A stretch of 64,000 nt of DNA. It comes from Parastagonospora avenae f. sp. tritici 18332-5. Taxonomy: Eukaryota > Ascomycota > Dothideomycetes > Pleosporales > Phaeosphaeriaceae. The notes beneath the pieces are model-generated. The model did no database searches. It was not told the DNA's origin and saw nothing but the letters and a program-made list of their open reading frames with translations. The position numbers were made by a program, and so were the translations under genes. Of the stretch, positions 22,467 through 32,938 are shown piece by piece. Where the stretch lies: positions 62,001-126,000 of the forward strand of contig JAFJTR010000036.1 of assembly GCA_022559985.1 (NCBI GenBank), given 5' to 3'. Each line of letters opens with the position of its first letter. Position 1 is the first letter of the stretch.

Positions 22467-25158
22467 ATGGGTGTAAACGAGATCGTGGGCCTCATGGTTC
22501 GCGAAGTTGCCAAAGACGGCAGCATTCCGCCCATCGATGCCCCGTGGGCGACCAAGGACGTGAGTACATCACTCTACCGAGCCAAGTGCTCAGGCTGACC
22601 TTTGCAGATTGTCTACGTCGCTATTGTCGGTACTGTCATGCTTGCAGCCCTCCTTGAGTGGTTCCTGTGGGTTGCTGCCTTCTTGTACTGCATCGTCAAG
22701 GTCTTTCAAAAGGCCGAGACCATCAGTGTGCGCATCTTGTCTATTTTCTTCGGCCTTCTCTTTTTCTGTCTTCGGTAAGCACATTCTGCATTCTGCTGCA
22801 TTCTAGTCTAACAGCGCCAGTGCTATTTTCTTGCCCATCATGGTCGTCACTCTGCCGTTGCCTGCGCAGGTCGTGCAATACTTCCCCCAGGCCATGGTCG
22901 ACTTCCTCCAGTGGTTCGCTTTCTGGTCGTTTGCTGGTCTCCTCACCATTCCCTGGCTGTTCTGTGTCTACCAGCTAGTCACCCACTCCGTTGGACGCTC
23001 CAGGAGGATCAAATCCGTTCTCGACGAGGCTTCAGCGCCCAAGGTTGTCATCGTCATGCCCTGCTACAAGGAGATTCCCGATATTCTCCTCCGTACCTGC
23101 GACTCGCTGGTCGACTGCGAGTACCCCCCATCCTGCCTCCACATCTTCCTCTCCTTCGACGGTGACCAGGAAGACGAGCTGTACCTGAACACCATTGAGA
23201 AGCTTGGTGTGCCGCTTACCCTCGACTCGTACCCCAAGTCTATCGATGTCATCTACCGCAGCTGCCGTATCACCGTCTCGCGTTTTCCCCACGGTGGCAA
23301 GCGCCACTGCCAGAAGAGAACCTTCAAGCTCATCGACAAGATCTACACCGAGTACATCAAGCGCAACGACAACCTCTTTGTGCTCTTCATCGACTCCGAC
23401 TGTATCCTCGACAAGACCTGCATTCAGAACTTCATGTACGAGATGGAACTCAAGCCTGGCAGCAAGAAGAACATGTTGGCGCAGACTGGTGTCATTACTT
23501 CTACAACCGAGAAGAACTCGCTCATCACCCTCCTCCAGGATATGGAATACGTTCACGGTCAACTTTTCGAGCGCTCAGTCGAGTCTGGCTGCGGTGCTGT
23601 TACCTGCTTGCCCGGTGCGCTTACCATGTTGCGATTCTCTGCGTTCCGCAAGATGGCCAAGTACTACTTCGCCGACAAGGCCGAGCAATGCGACGACCTC
23701 TTCGACTACGGCAAGTGCCATTTGGGCGAGGACCGTTGGCTCACTCACTTGTTCATGATTGGCGCAAAGGAACGCTACCAGATCACCATGAACACTGGAG
23801 CCTTCTGCAAAACCGAAGCCGTACAGGACTACGGATCTCTCCTGAAGCAGCGTCGCCGTTGGTTTTTGGGTTTTATTACCAACGAAGTTTGCATGTTGAC
23901 AGATATCCGTCTCTGGAAGCGCTACCCGATTCTCCTCATTGTCCGCTTCATGCAGAACACCATCCGAACCACCGCTCTGCTCTTCTTCATCTTGGTCATC
24001 TCACTCATCACTACTTCTCAAAAGGTCGCCAACCTCCCTGTTGGTTTCATCGCCATCTCTCTTGGACTCAACTGGCTTCTCATGTTGTACTTTGGTGCCA
24101 AGCTCGGTCGCTACAAGATCATGCTGTACCCCCTCATGTTCGTTGTCAACCCCTTCTTCAACTGGGTCTACATGGTTTACGGTATCTTCACCGCCGGTCA
24201 GCGTACCTGGGGTGGACCCCGTGCCGATGCTGGAGCCGCCGATACCAACAAGACACCTCAGCAGGCTATCGAGCAGGCCGAAGCTGCTGGAGACGATCTC
24301 AACGTTGTTCCCGAAACCTTCAAACAGGCTGCTGAAGCCAACAAGCACCGCCCCGCGCCCATTCCTCTCCAGCCCTCAGACGCTGTCGAGGGTCGCTTCG
24401 CCGCCGCCGAGCGACTACCCAATGGATGGTACCAGCAAGGCAACGACTCTGGTCTTACTTTACCCAACACCATGCCCCGCAACCCTAACGTCCCCAACGT
24501 CCCGCTGCACCCTCGCTCTTCCATGGATTCCTTCACTTCCACCGGCACCTCTGCAAACAACTCCATCTACATGCCCCGTCGTGTCGAGAGTTTCATGGAC
24601 CCAGAGGATGCTCGCATCTACCACAAGACCCAGCAGCAGCAAAAGCCCGCCGGTGGCGCCTACTTCGAGGAGGCGCGTCAACAAGGAGCACCGTACGAGG
24701 TCAGCAACGGATCTGGCAAATCACCATATGCAGAGTCTGTCAACTCGCTCTCTGATGACTCAGTCTACCAGTCCAAGGGTCCTCGGAGGCCTTCTCAGCC
24801 ACGCCACAACAGCGACGAAGGTCACCGCCGTCGCAATGAGCAAGCATACAACTCGCCTCTGTCGTCCGAGTACAACAACAGCGGCCTAGAAGCACCAAAA
24901 GCCTCATACGCCTCCAACAACCGTGACGCCAACCAGCGCAGCGGACGCAGCCCTCTCGCACGCCAAAGCTACATTAGGACCGCGCCTGGTGAGGGCCACG
25001 AGATGGAGTTACAAGCACCACAGCAGAACAGCCTGATGCGCGACGCTTCCCCCGCACCACTCGGCCAGCCACAGATGCCCGCATCATCGAATCACTCAAG
25101 AAACGCATCGACAGACTCTAAGAAGCGGAAGAGGCTTAGCAAGGCTCCCCGCAAGTAA
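22467..25158 (+). CDS. Chitin synthase (ChsD-like, class VI/VII type)
   Basis: Polymerises UDP-GlcNAc into chitin at the plasma membrane. Exons 22467-22559, 22608-22774 and 22821-25158, with introns of 48 and 46 nt; 865 aa. Catalytic signatures of family GT2 processive synthases are intact: DSD at 278-280, EDRWLT at 390-395 and QRRRW at 430-434. Three hydrophobic segments precede the catalytic domain (about residues 32-60, 75-110, 120-145) and several follow QRRRW. There is no myosin motor, no cytochrome-b5 region and no long N-terminal extension, which separates it from classes I-V. The C-terminal 300 residues after the last membrane helix are low-complexity, rich in Ser, Asn, Gln and Pro, and end in a basic KKRKRLSKAPRK tail. 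Class numbers vary between authors, so I give no symbol. The first Met has an aaaATGG context and is needed for the first membrane segment. Confidence 0.93.
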
Positions 25159-25643
25159 ACGCTTCTCCTACTGTTTCTCGAGATCTAAAGAGCGATCTAC
25201 TTCATCAAAAAGTCCTCAGTGACGGCGTCGCATCGTTTTATTCACATTCATTTGGCCTTGCATTGGATACAGGCGTTCTCGAGCGGACAGAAGTCCCCGA
25301 TATTTCATTACCTGTATATATACTGAGCTCTTGGTGGGATCACAATCACGATCACGACTGGATACACTCCTTTTACTATTCTTATGCCCCTGTATGCTGG
25401 GCTGGACGGATCTATATGTGGAATCGGAGGACATCATGTGAAGGATACAAAAAGACGCAAATATGTTGTTTTTGCTTAATGTTAGTAGTCCCTATGGGGA
25501 TGAATTATATCACGTTATTACCAATATGCTCGTTCTTGATGCTCGAGTGTCTATAACCTCTAACATATATCTTGATGTAGAATGATATGCTCCAACGCCA
25601 CATCTATAAGAGTAAGCTTGTACTGCTTCCACACACCACTCCA
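25159..25643. other. Intergenic between convergent genes
   Basis: 3' flanks of the chitin synthase (+) and the dehydrogenase (-); AT-rich toward 25460-25600. No gene seen. Confidence 0.5.
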
Positions 25644-26855
25644 TCACCTATACATCAACCCCTCCACCTCCTCCGCAATCGCCAAACAACTCGTCAACCC
25701 GGGACTCTCAATGCCCAGCAGATTAACCAACCCCTCGTACCCCTCCTCCCTCCTGATCCAAAAATCCTGAAACCCCTGCCCACTCATCACCGCCTTCTTC
25801 CCCAACTTCGGCCGTATCCCGCAGTAATCCAATTGCACCGCGTCTCTATCGATGCCGGGCAGATACGCCGCGATGTCCTCGATTGCCGCGGCCATGTTGG
25901 CGATGTTGGGGGTGTAGTCGGAGGGACTTTCGACCCACTCGACGTCTGGACCGAAGCGTATACGCCCGGAGAGGTCGAGTGTGAGGTGTGTGCCCAGGCC
26001 GCCGTGGCCTGGTATGGGCGCTGGATAGATCAAAGTCGAAGGACGTGGGGTGCTGACGCTGTATGAGAAGTAAGTGCCTTTTGCGTAGAAGGCTTTTTTG
26101 TGGCGTTCGGGGGGCATGATCATGTTATTGATATCTATGGCATACAGGCCCGCGGAGTTTACCAGCGTGGAGGCGGTGACGGTGGTATTTTCGTTGGAGG
26201 GAGAGAGCGTGGTGATTTCCCACCCCCCGCGGCCGGAGTCTATGGGGGTGATGGAGGAGACGGCGCTGCGGAAGGCGCATATCCCGCCGCTGTTTTCGAA
26301 AGCGCCTTCGAGGTGTTGCATCAGGCTGTGCGAATCGACGATGCCTGTGCTGGGGGACTCGAGCACACCGGCTTCAGCGCGGACATCTGGTTCTCTGCGC
26401 TTCGCCTCGTCCTTGGATAGAAAGTGTGTCGGAACACCAATCGTTTTTGAAAACTCATGGACTTTTTGTAAGGCTTCCATTTGCGTGGCGTCCTGCGCGA
26501 CGATCCATTTTCCCGTGTTGCGATGCGCGATATCGTTCTTCTTACACAACTCGTACAACATCTCCTTTCCCTTGAGGCACAATTTGGTTTTGAGCGAGTC
26601 GGCCCCGTAGTAGAGGCCTGCGTGGATGACTTCGCTGTTCCTGGAGCTTGTTTCTGTGCCGACGGAGCCATGCTTTTCGATTAGGACTGTGGAGGCTCCG
26701 TCTCTTGCTTGAAGTTTGCGGGCAATTGCTAGGCCGACGACGCCACCACCTATCACGGCGTGTGTGAAGTCGGCATGTCGAGATGGTGTGGTTGAGAATG
26801 GTCTTGAGCTTAGATGGCGGGTTATTGATGGCGAAACAACGCGGGACGAGAACAT
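25644..26855 (-). CDS. Mitochondrial L-2-hydroxyglutarate dehydrogenase-like
   Basis: FAD-dependent oxidoreductase of the DAO/L2HGDH family; the family oxidises L-2-hydroxyglutarate to 2-oxoglutarate in mitochondria. Single exon of 403 aa from the ATG at 26855. The open frame extends another 49 codons upstream but only to a TTG, so it was not used. Residues 1-27 (MFSSRVVSPSITRHLSSRPF and on) are Arg/Ser-rich without acids, a typical mitochondrial presequence. The dinucleotide fold follows at once: HAVIGGGVVGLAIARKL, with the Gly motif at residues 36-41 and an acidic end in TVLIEKHG. NSEVIHAGLYY is a conserved L2HGDH block, and GIRPKLG with GIESPGLTSCLAIAEEV closes the FAD domain. It is divergently arranged with a Nudix hydrolase gene that also has a mitochondrial-looking N-terminus. 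A related glycine/glycerol oxidase activity cannot be excluded. Confidence 0.88.
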   Translation of the reverse strand: MFSSRVVSPSITRHLSSRPFSTTPSRHADFTHAVIGGGVVGLAIARKLQARDGASTVLIEKHGSVGTETSSRNSEVIHAGLYYGADSLKTKLCLKGKEMLYELCKKNDIAHRNTGKWIVAQDATQMEALQKVHEFSKTIGVPTHFLSKDEAKRREPDVRAEAGVLESPSTGIVDSHSLMQHLEGAFENSGGICAFRSAVSSITPIDSGRGGWEITTLSPSNENTTVTASTLVNSAGLYAIDINNMIMPPERHKKAFYAKGTYFSYSVSTPRPSTLIYPAPIPGHGGLGTHLTLDLSGRIRFGPDVEWVESPSDYTPNIANMAAAIEDIAAYLPGIDRDAVQLDYCGIRPKLGKKAVMSGQGFQDFWIRREEGYEGLVNLLGIESPGLTSCLAIAEEVEGLMYR

Positions 26856-27244
26856 GGCGGGGACACGACGCAAGAATTGCAGGATAAGAATAGAAATAGA
26901 CAGAAAAGAAAGATATGCGAAACAGGTCGCGAACACAGTTGCGATGATATTAGTCCTTATCTGATGCTTCAATTGCTTTTCCGATGACGTGCCGAGCTGC
27001 AAGACCCGCTAAACCAGAAAGGGCTTTAGTAACTTTCTGATGGCGACTTGCCGTGTGCATAGTAGCCTAATTCAGTGTCTGGAGTACGCTGAATCGAAAT
27101 TGGGACAAATAGCAACATCTGCAACATTTAGGAGCGTCGTGTTGCACAGCATCACGCGAACAGCGTTCCTTCTACCGGCCACAACTCGGAGAACGTCATC
27201 GGCATTCGTAACAGCCGACCTCGCCTACAACTTCACCACAGTAA
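26856..27244. promoter_or_regulatory. Shared divergent promoter region
   Basis: 389 bp separate the ATGs of the dehydrogenase (-) and the Nudix gene (+), so both promoters must lie here. No TATA box stands out. Short frames in the region are not coding-like. Confidence 0.5.
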
Positions 27245-28006
27245 ATGCTATCAACTCACACTAGACAAGTAATTGTACGGTCCAGTCCACTGAGATCATT
27301 ATCCAACCCGCAGAGCCGCTCAACATCAACCCTGATAGAGCGCATCAACAAAGTCACCATGGCCTCGCAACAACCCAAAGTCACCTCCCTCGTGGACCTC
27401 CCCTCCTCGGAAGCAAAATGGATCAAGCTGCAAAAAGCCACCTACATCGACGCCAAAGGCAAAGAAAGAGTCTGGGAAATCGCCAGTCGCAAGACGACCG
27501 GCAAATCCGGTGTCGACGCCGTTGCAATGGGAAACATCATCTACCACCCCACCAAGCCGCCGTCCACAATCATCGTCATCCAGTTCCGCCCGCCGGTCAA
27601 TGCGTTTACTATTGAATGGCCCGCAGGGCTCATCGACGCCAATGAGACGCCGGAACAAGCCGCTGTCCGCGAATTGTATGAGGAGACAGGGTACCAGGGC
27701 AAAGTCGTGTCTTCGTCGCCAGCTGTATCTGCGGATCCGGGCATGACAAGCGCAAACATGGTGCTGTGCATGGTTGAGATCCATTTGAAGGAGAATGATC
27801 CCGAGCCGGAGCAGCATCTTGACGAGGGCGAGGATATTCAGCGCGTGAATATCCCGTTGGCAGATTTGTTTGATAGGCTGGAGGAGTTTGCGAAGGAGGG
27901 GTATGTGGTTGCGGCGAAGTTATATCATTGGGCTGCTGGGGTGCAGTATGCGATCGATCATCCGGAGTTGTTTAAGAAGATTGGAGAGAAAGGTGCGGGT
28001 GCGTAG
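27245..28006 (+). CDS. YSA1: ADP-ribose/ADP-sugar pyrophosphatase (Nudix, YSA1 type)
   Basis: Hydrolyses ADP-ribose and related nucleotide sugars to AMP and sugar phosphate. Single exon, 253 aa from 27245, or 215 aa from the ATG at 27359, which has a near-ideal context (gtcaccATGG). A complete Nudix box is visible: G128, E134, R142-E143, E146-E147 and G149, fitting GX5EX7REUXEEXGU exactly. The upstream Trp-Glu-Ile-Ala-Ser-Arg segment and the C-terminal AAKLYHWAAG region match YSA1-type enzymes. The extra 38 N-terminal residues are rich in Ser, Arg and Thr and have only one acid, so they could target mitochondria. The first ATG sits in a weaker context, so leaky scanning could give both cytosolic and mitochondrial forms. 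That dual-targeting idea is inference. Confidence 0.92.
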   Translation: MLSTHTRQVIVRSSPLRSLSNPQSRSTSTLIERINKVTMASQQPKVTSLVDLPSSEAKWIKLQKATYIDAKGKERVWEIASRKTTGKSGVDAVAMGNIIYHPTKPPSTIIVIQFRPPVNAFTIEWPAGLIDANETPEQAAVRELYEETGYQGKVVSSSPAVSADPGMTSANMVLCMVEIHLKENDPEPEQHLDEGEDIQRVNIPLADLFDRLEEFAKEGYVVAAKLYHWAAGVQYAIDHPELFKKIGEKGAGA

Positions 28007-28132
28007 GTCCGCTCTACGGTGCGAGTATGGTGGCGTGTTTGGTAATGAGCACTTGGATCACAATTCAGTATTACTTCTCAGTTTTACAGTTGAACTTAGA
28101 TTACTACGGACGGCATACACAAAATAACGAAA

Positions 28133-28748
28133 TTAAGCTCCTTCTCCCACATGTCCGTTAGCGACCACCTTATCTTTCAAAGTCCCTATCAGAAATCTCA
28201 AACGCTCCTGACATTCGAACCAAGTCATTTCCTTCATGTCATCTCTAAGCTCCATCGCCAGACTATCCAACGGCGACGCGCCCTCCTTACGAGCTCCCTT
28301 CGCGCACCTGTCTAGATCACGAAACGTTCCGATTAAACTCCTTCGTTCGAATTCAGCTTCGACAAGCACGTCACGCCGAGCGTGAAGTTGAGACTGGAGC
28401 AAATTTGGTATTTGGCCACCATGCTTAATCAGAGAATCCTGGGTATCTTCTGCGACGCGGATTCGCGCGCGAGGGATTTCTGTACCGGTCTTATTTATTA
28501 GAGTGCGGATGTCGTCGGAGGAACTATCGAAGTCCTCGGTCCATAACGTCTCGGCGGTGATTTGCGTCCTTTGCTGCTTTTGAGTGGAGGTACTGTTTCC
28601 CGTTTCTGCGCCGATAAATGTGGATGGAGGTAGTGATACGATATAATCAGACTTCTTAAAGTGCAGAAGCACTTGAGGTCATGCCTTGAATTGAACAGCG
28701 CAGTGATGTGATGGCATTGACAAACTTACCACGATAGTGGACCACCAT
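28133..28748 (-). CDS. Hypothetical 185-aa helical protein
   Basis: Unrecognised. The long frame (up to 28672) lacks an ATG at its start and has an in-frame TGA upstream. A GTAAGT donor at 28729 and an AAG acceptor at 28673 fix this: exon 1 is 28748-28730 (19 nt, encoding MVVHYR plus one base) and exon 2 is 28671-28133, in phase, with a 58-nt intron. The product is Leu/Glu/Arg-rich, with probable helices from about residue 65 to the end (HARRDVLVEAEFERRSLIG region) and WFECQERLRFLIGTL near the C-terminus. No membrane segment or signal peptide. It ends 126 bp from the stop of the convergent Nudix gene. The helical pattern loosely recalls small scaffold or SNARE-associated subunits, but I make no functional call. 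Confidence 0.6.
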
Positions 28749-29674
28749 CAGCCACACTGTTGGCCACACGTCAATTTTAGGCAGATTTACACAATCCTAG
28801 ATTAAGGATCAAGTGGTTATTTAACTAGCCCTGATAGTTGCCCCGCAGCACTGAAGGTGAAGGCAAACAACACAACAACACGCCCGATAAACGCACATAG
28901 CAACGTACATAAGCACCACCCCATCACTTAAACTTAGTACCTCATTTTTTTCAGCATCTTTATATATTAGAAAATTCAAGATGTTTTTATCTAAACCCGT
29001 GCATCTCCAAAAGATAGTGCACACCGTTTGGTACAAGTGCGTGGACCTTCTGACCACAACTGTAGGTTGGTCCGCGCCTTGGGATGAAGCCGTGCTCCCA
29101 CTACACTTTGAGGTGGGAGCACGGGTTCCTTTTTCTCACGTGGATTGCATGTTACATTTTGGTTCTTTTTTGCATGTCATGAGATTTGCTAGAAGGGAGA
29201 GAAGTGAAGTGAAAAACACCTGCGTATGTGATTTCATATACTACACGGTGCCTAATACGTCGGACGATCTTGGCTGCTGCTGGACATCAAGGGCTGATGA
29301 ACTTGCTGGCAGAGCGTATAGAAACGTGTCTGATACTTTCAGGGGCGCAGTGCAAAGGACGAGATTGTGTGCCTCAAGAAAGTTGCAATGAGAACTATAC
29401 GGGGCTGCGACAGAACGCGCTTATTTGGGTCGTTATGCAGTGTCTTTCTTACGGTTAGAAGTACTTGCAACTACGTCTTATCGCGCATTTCTTCACCCAC
29501 GGTATGCACGTTCGCTAACCTACATCGACGACAGGCCCAATCGCCACCCCCGCCCGGGACGCTTCCCGCTCCCCCACTCTTTCACCTCAACATACTTATC
29601 GGATCACGCTACTTGTTCGCAGTGTGAAAGGGCTTGGCACAATTATTTGCCAGCGCTTATTCTGCATAGGAACA
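28749..29674. other. Intergenic with hairpin; nothing else certain
   Basis: Divergent promoter space between the 185-aa gene and the transporter. A 136-codon frame (28981-29391) overlaps a strong hairpin and has no recognisable motif. AT-rich at 28900-28990. Confidence 0.4.
29090..29124. repeat. Perfect 12-bp inverted repeat (hairpin)
   Basis: ccgtgctcccac at 29090-29101 pairs perfectly with gtgggagcacgg at 29113-29124 around an 11-nt loop. A second, imperfect stem lies just upstream (gcgtggacc near 29040 and ggtccgcgc near 29068-29078). No poly-T follows. Role unknown. Confidence 0.6.
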
Positions 29675-31351
29675 ATGTCTTCCTCTTCATTGCGCACCTC
29701 GCCGCAACTGCACAGTCGCTGTCAGTACACCATGCTACCTTCCAAGGATGGCAGCACGTTGCGCGTAGTATCTGCAGCTTCTAGGTCTCCTGCACGTGGC
29801 CGGGAGGATGGATTTGCCCAGGCTGAAAGTGAGGGCTCCTACAAGAAACAAACCATGGTTGATTTGAAGCCTTCGAGACATCGCGACACGTAAGTACGGT
29901 ACAGCCTTTCTTTGCTTCAGTTTGACTAACAATTATATAGCTACTTTGGCGCTCTCCTCTTTAACATCTGCGCTTTCGTCCTGCCGGCACTCTATGGCAC
30001 TCTCTCCAAGCTCTGGGTCGCCAACATCGATTTTTCTATGGTCGTAACGACTGACATCTTCACATACGTGGGTATCATAGCAGAGGTGTTGAACGAAGGC
30101 CTACCGCGCGCATCTTATCTCATAATCGGCGACAAGTCCAACCGCGGTTTCCGAGAACGGCTGCAGCTTACTCATACACTCATCCTATTCCAATCGATTC
30201 TCGGTCTGATCATGAGCACTGCGCTCATCGCTGGTGCTTTAACTTTCGCGAAGGGTTTTGTACCTGTCGAAGTAAGAGACATAAGCATCACATATGTGCG
30301 CCTGTCTGCTTTCTCTGCATTCAGCTCAGCAGTGGAGTATGCTGTCAACACTTCAACCCGTGCTCTAGACAAGCCAGATGTCCCGCTTGTCATCAGCTCC
30401 GTCAAATTTACAATCAACATCATTCTCGACCTCATTATCATCTCGAAATTCCATGTCGGTGGAATCACACCAACTGTCAACATGCAGGCTGGAATCTCGT
30501 TGGCATGCAACCTATCTTCAGCATTCGCTGGACTAGTATATTTTATCTACACGACTAGCTTCAGTCGCGAATCACGAATTCAGGATGATACATCTGATCA
30601 AGCGACTACGCCTTCTTGGCCAGCTCTTTTAACACTCTCCAAGCCAGGTCTCATTTTTTTCGGCGAATCTGCCATCCGCAACGCGCTCTACTTGTGGCTT
30701 GTCCATGGTATCGTCGGCTTGGGTAGCGACTACGCAACTGCCTGGGGCGTCTTCACAACCATACGTTGGGGCTTGATCATGGTGCCAGTACAAGCTTTAG
30801 AAGCTACGACGCTCACTTTTGTCGGCCATTCCTGGGGCAAATTCCGCGCAGCCTTTCGTGCCGATACTCGATCAGTTCGGCCACGGGTCACAAAGCGTCA
30901 GTTATTCGGCATTACTCGATGGGCGTTTTACTCCGTCGTCATCGTCCTAATAATCGAAATCCCGCTCTGTCTCATCCTATCCGTCGCCGGCGCGCAGTCC
31001 TTCGCTAGATATCTGTCCGAATCGGACGAAGTGTCACGCATTGCGGCGAGAATGTGGCGCACAATCGACTGGTGTTACATCATGTACGGCGTGTCGACAC
31101 AACTTGCAGCCATCCTGGTGTCGACGCGGCCGAAGTGGTATTTGTACCAGTCTCTCGCCTCAAACATTCTGTATGTGCTGCCGTGGGCGATTGTGTGTCA
31201 GGTGGCGAAGCTCAACGCTGGTGATGCTTGGACATATCATAGTCTTGTGTTTGGTGGAAGTCTGGTGTTTTCTTTCTTCGTTATTGTTGGTATCGTGGGC
31301 TTTTGGGCTTGGAGACTTAGTCAAGGGAAGATGAGGATCAGAGAAGCATAA
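29675..31351 (+). CDS. MATE-like multispanning transporter
   Basis: Integral membrane protein that fits the MOP/MATE flippase superfamily best, whose members export drugs, metabolites or lipids using ion gradients. Exon 1 is 29675-29889 and exon 2 29941-31351, joined across a 51-nt intron (GTAAGT..ATAG, branch CTAAC); 541 aa. The first 70 residues are hydrophilic and Ser/Arg-rich. The exon junction falls just before the first membrane helix (YFGALLFNICAFVLPALYG). About 12 hydrophobic segments follow. The two halves each carry a helix pair with Pro/Gly kinks and charged loops, as in MATE proteins (for example PGLIFFGESAIRNALYLWLV at the start of the second half). No ATP-binding or sugar-transporter motif is seen. 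Substrate cannot be inferred. Neighbours do not suggest a biosynthetic cluster. Confidence 0.65.
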
Positions 31352-31515
31352 ATCATGAAGTGTACAAAGCAATGCATCTTTCACATAAGACAAAATTTCG
31401 TAAGATCTATTCAGAGAAGAGCTGACTGACTGACTGACTCCCCATTACTTCCGCTGAAGTATGATGATGAATGAACAGCTTCGCAAGAACATAGAGAAAT
31501 GCAGGTAAGAGCTAC
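31352..31515. other. Short convergent gap with TGAC microsatellite
   Basis: 164 bp between the ends of the transporter (+) and the AA9 gene (-). Contains four TGAC repeats at about 31423-31438. Both 3' untranslated regions must overlap here. Confidence 0.6.
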
Positions 31516-32280
31516 TCATCCCTGCCACACCGCCGGCTTCGGCTCAACATACTTCATCGCGTCCGTCGGATATCCCGCCTCCGTCCCCTCCTCGTGAAAC
31601 CAAATACTTGGATCATCCTCTTTGTACGCATTTGGAAATCTCACAACCGGTCCCGGCGTCCCACCTCCATCCCCAACGACCTCGATATGCGCGCAATTGA
31701 CAAACCATTGACTCTGTCCCCGCAGATTACTTGGCAAAAACTGCTCGATCCTCAGAAGATATTTCCCGGGTGGCGTATTCTTTGGAATTGTCGCATTCAT
31801 GGATAGTTTATCATTGAGCTCCCATGCCGTCGCACTGACTGGACCTGCGTATCCGATTTTGAAAAACTCCCCGCTGCCGTCATAGTTATTCAGACTTTCA
31901 ATACCGTCGGGTAATTTCGACATGAACATCTGCCCAGGCCCTTCATGGTAAATGTACTGAATCAAATCCCCTTCGAAGAATGGTGGCGAGACCATAAACC
32001 CGACTTCAGAGCCAGCGGTCACGACAGCGGTCTCGATGGTCGCGCCGTTGGAGACGGGAAAGGCGCCGCGGCCGCATGTTACGTTTGCGTTTTCGGGACC
32101 GTAGATGGGGAAGGCTTTGAGCCACATGGAGTCTCGGGTTCCAGCATTGCCGGTGACGTCGCGGACGTATTGGAAGTCGTGGGAAATGGTGTTGTTGACG
32201 ATGAGGCGGCTGAAGACATAGTGGGCAGACGTAAGAGGCAGGAGCAGACTTGCTGCGGAGAATAGGTTTGTGGTTTTCAT
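31516..32280 (-). CDS. AA9-type lytic polysaccharide monooxygenase, divergent
   Basis: AA9 (formerly GH61) enzymes are secreted copper monooxygenases that cleave cellulose and hemicelluloses. Single exon, 254 aa. A signal peptide (residues 1-19) ends exactly before His20, giving the required N-terminal histidine of the copper brace. The second brace His is H112 in YIYHEGPGQMFMS, and C69 and C196 can form the usual disulfide. What differs: the axial position, normally Tyr two residues after the conserved Gln (Q191), is Phe193. The conserved second-sphere His about nine residues before that Gln is also absent; the segment reads RIEQFLPSNLRGQ. There is no carbohydrate-binding module. It could be a functional LPMO with altered reactivity or a copper-binding relative. 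A TATA box lies about 65 bp upstream. Its neighbour on the same strand is another secreted protein. Confidence 0.85.
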   Translation of the reverse strand: MKTTNLFSAASLLLPLTSAHYVFSRLIVNNTISHDFQYVRDVTGNAGTRDSMWLKAFPIYGPENANVTCGRGAFPVSNGATIETAVVTAGSEVGFMVSPPFFEGDLIQYIYHEGPGQMFMSKLPDGIESLNNYDGSGEFFKIGYAGPVSATAWELNDKLSMNATIPKNTPPGKYLLRIEQFLPSNLRGQSQWFVNCAHIEVVGDGGGTPGPVVRFPNAYKEDDPSIWFHEEGTEAGYPTDAMKYVEPKPAVWQG

Positions 32281-32938
32281 GATCTATGTGGGATTGTGGT
32301 GGATGTGTTTTAATCCAGGGACAACGATTAGCGTTTTGGAGTTTTATATGCTTGTTGGCTTATTGTTGACGGTGAAAATTGGCTCAAATGCTATGCAGAC
32401 AATACAACAGCTATTGAGCACAGATGCTATACTTCCAATGGCTTCTGTCCTTGTGATCCATTTCATGTTCTCATGTTTCCGTGTTGCTGATGCGGCGTCT
32501 TCGGTTTACCAATCAGCACTTACTCGCATAGTGCCTTTTCCAAACCGAGCTCCGTTTTGATTGAGCTTAACATGGCTAACGGGGTGCGACTGGTCACAGC
32601 ATAGATTGCGATATGTTGGTACAACCTGGATTGGACATGTTTCAGTGCATGATGGGAGAGCGTTGTGAAAAAATTGCGGGAAAAGGATTGGTGTCGTACA
32701 AGATCGGATTTGCTGAAGGACTTCCGGCTTGCAGAGGAAAGAAGCCTATACTGTGTGACGTAATAACAAAAGCCAGGATTTGCTAGCGTACAACAGGTGT
32801 GTATATTGCAGCTATTTAGTCTATTTGCTCTTGCAACTAGAACGAAGTACATAGGGGTTGCGGCGATCAGTGGCACCTCGACGAGCCACACCACGAATAT
32901 CACGAAACCGCCTGTATGGTGCAGAATCCATGTCATGT
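32281..32938. other. Intergenic
   Basis: AA9 promoter and the 3' flank of the next minus-strand gene. A 138-codon frame (32520-32936, -) has mixed composition without motifs and is not called. Confidence 0.45.
32342..32349 (-). promoter_or_regulatory. TATA box of AA9 gene
   Basis: TATAAAA-type element on the minus strand (read within catataaaac) about 62-69 bp upstream of the AA9 start codon at 32280. Position and sequence fit a core promoter TATA box. Confidence 0.55.

Noticed and set aside
23032..23562. 176-codon - strand ORF
   Set aside because: Antisense shadow of the chitin synthase catalytic domain.
28981..29391. 136-codon + strand ORF
   Set aside because: Contains the hairpin, no conserved features, cysteine-rich in a random pattern.
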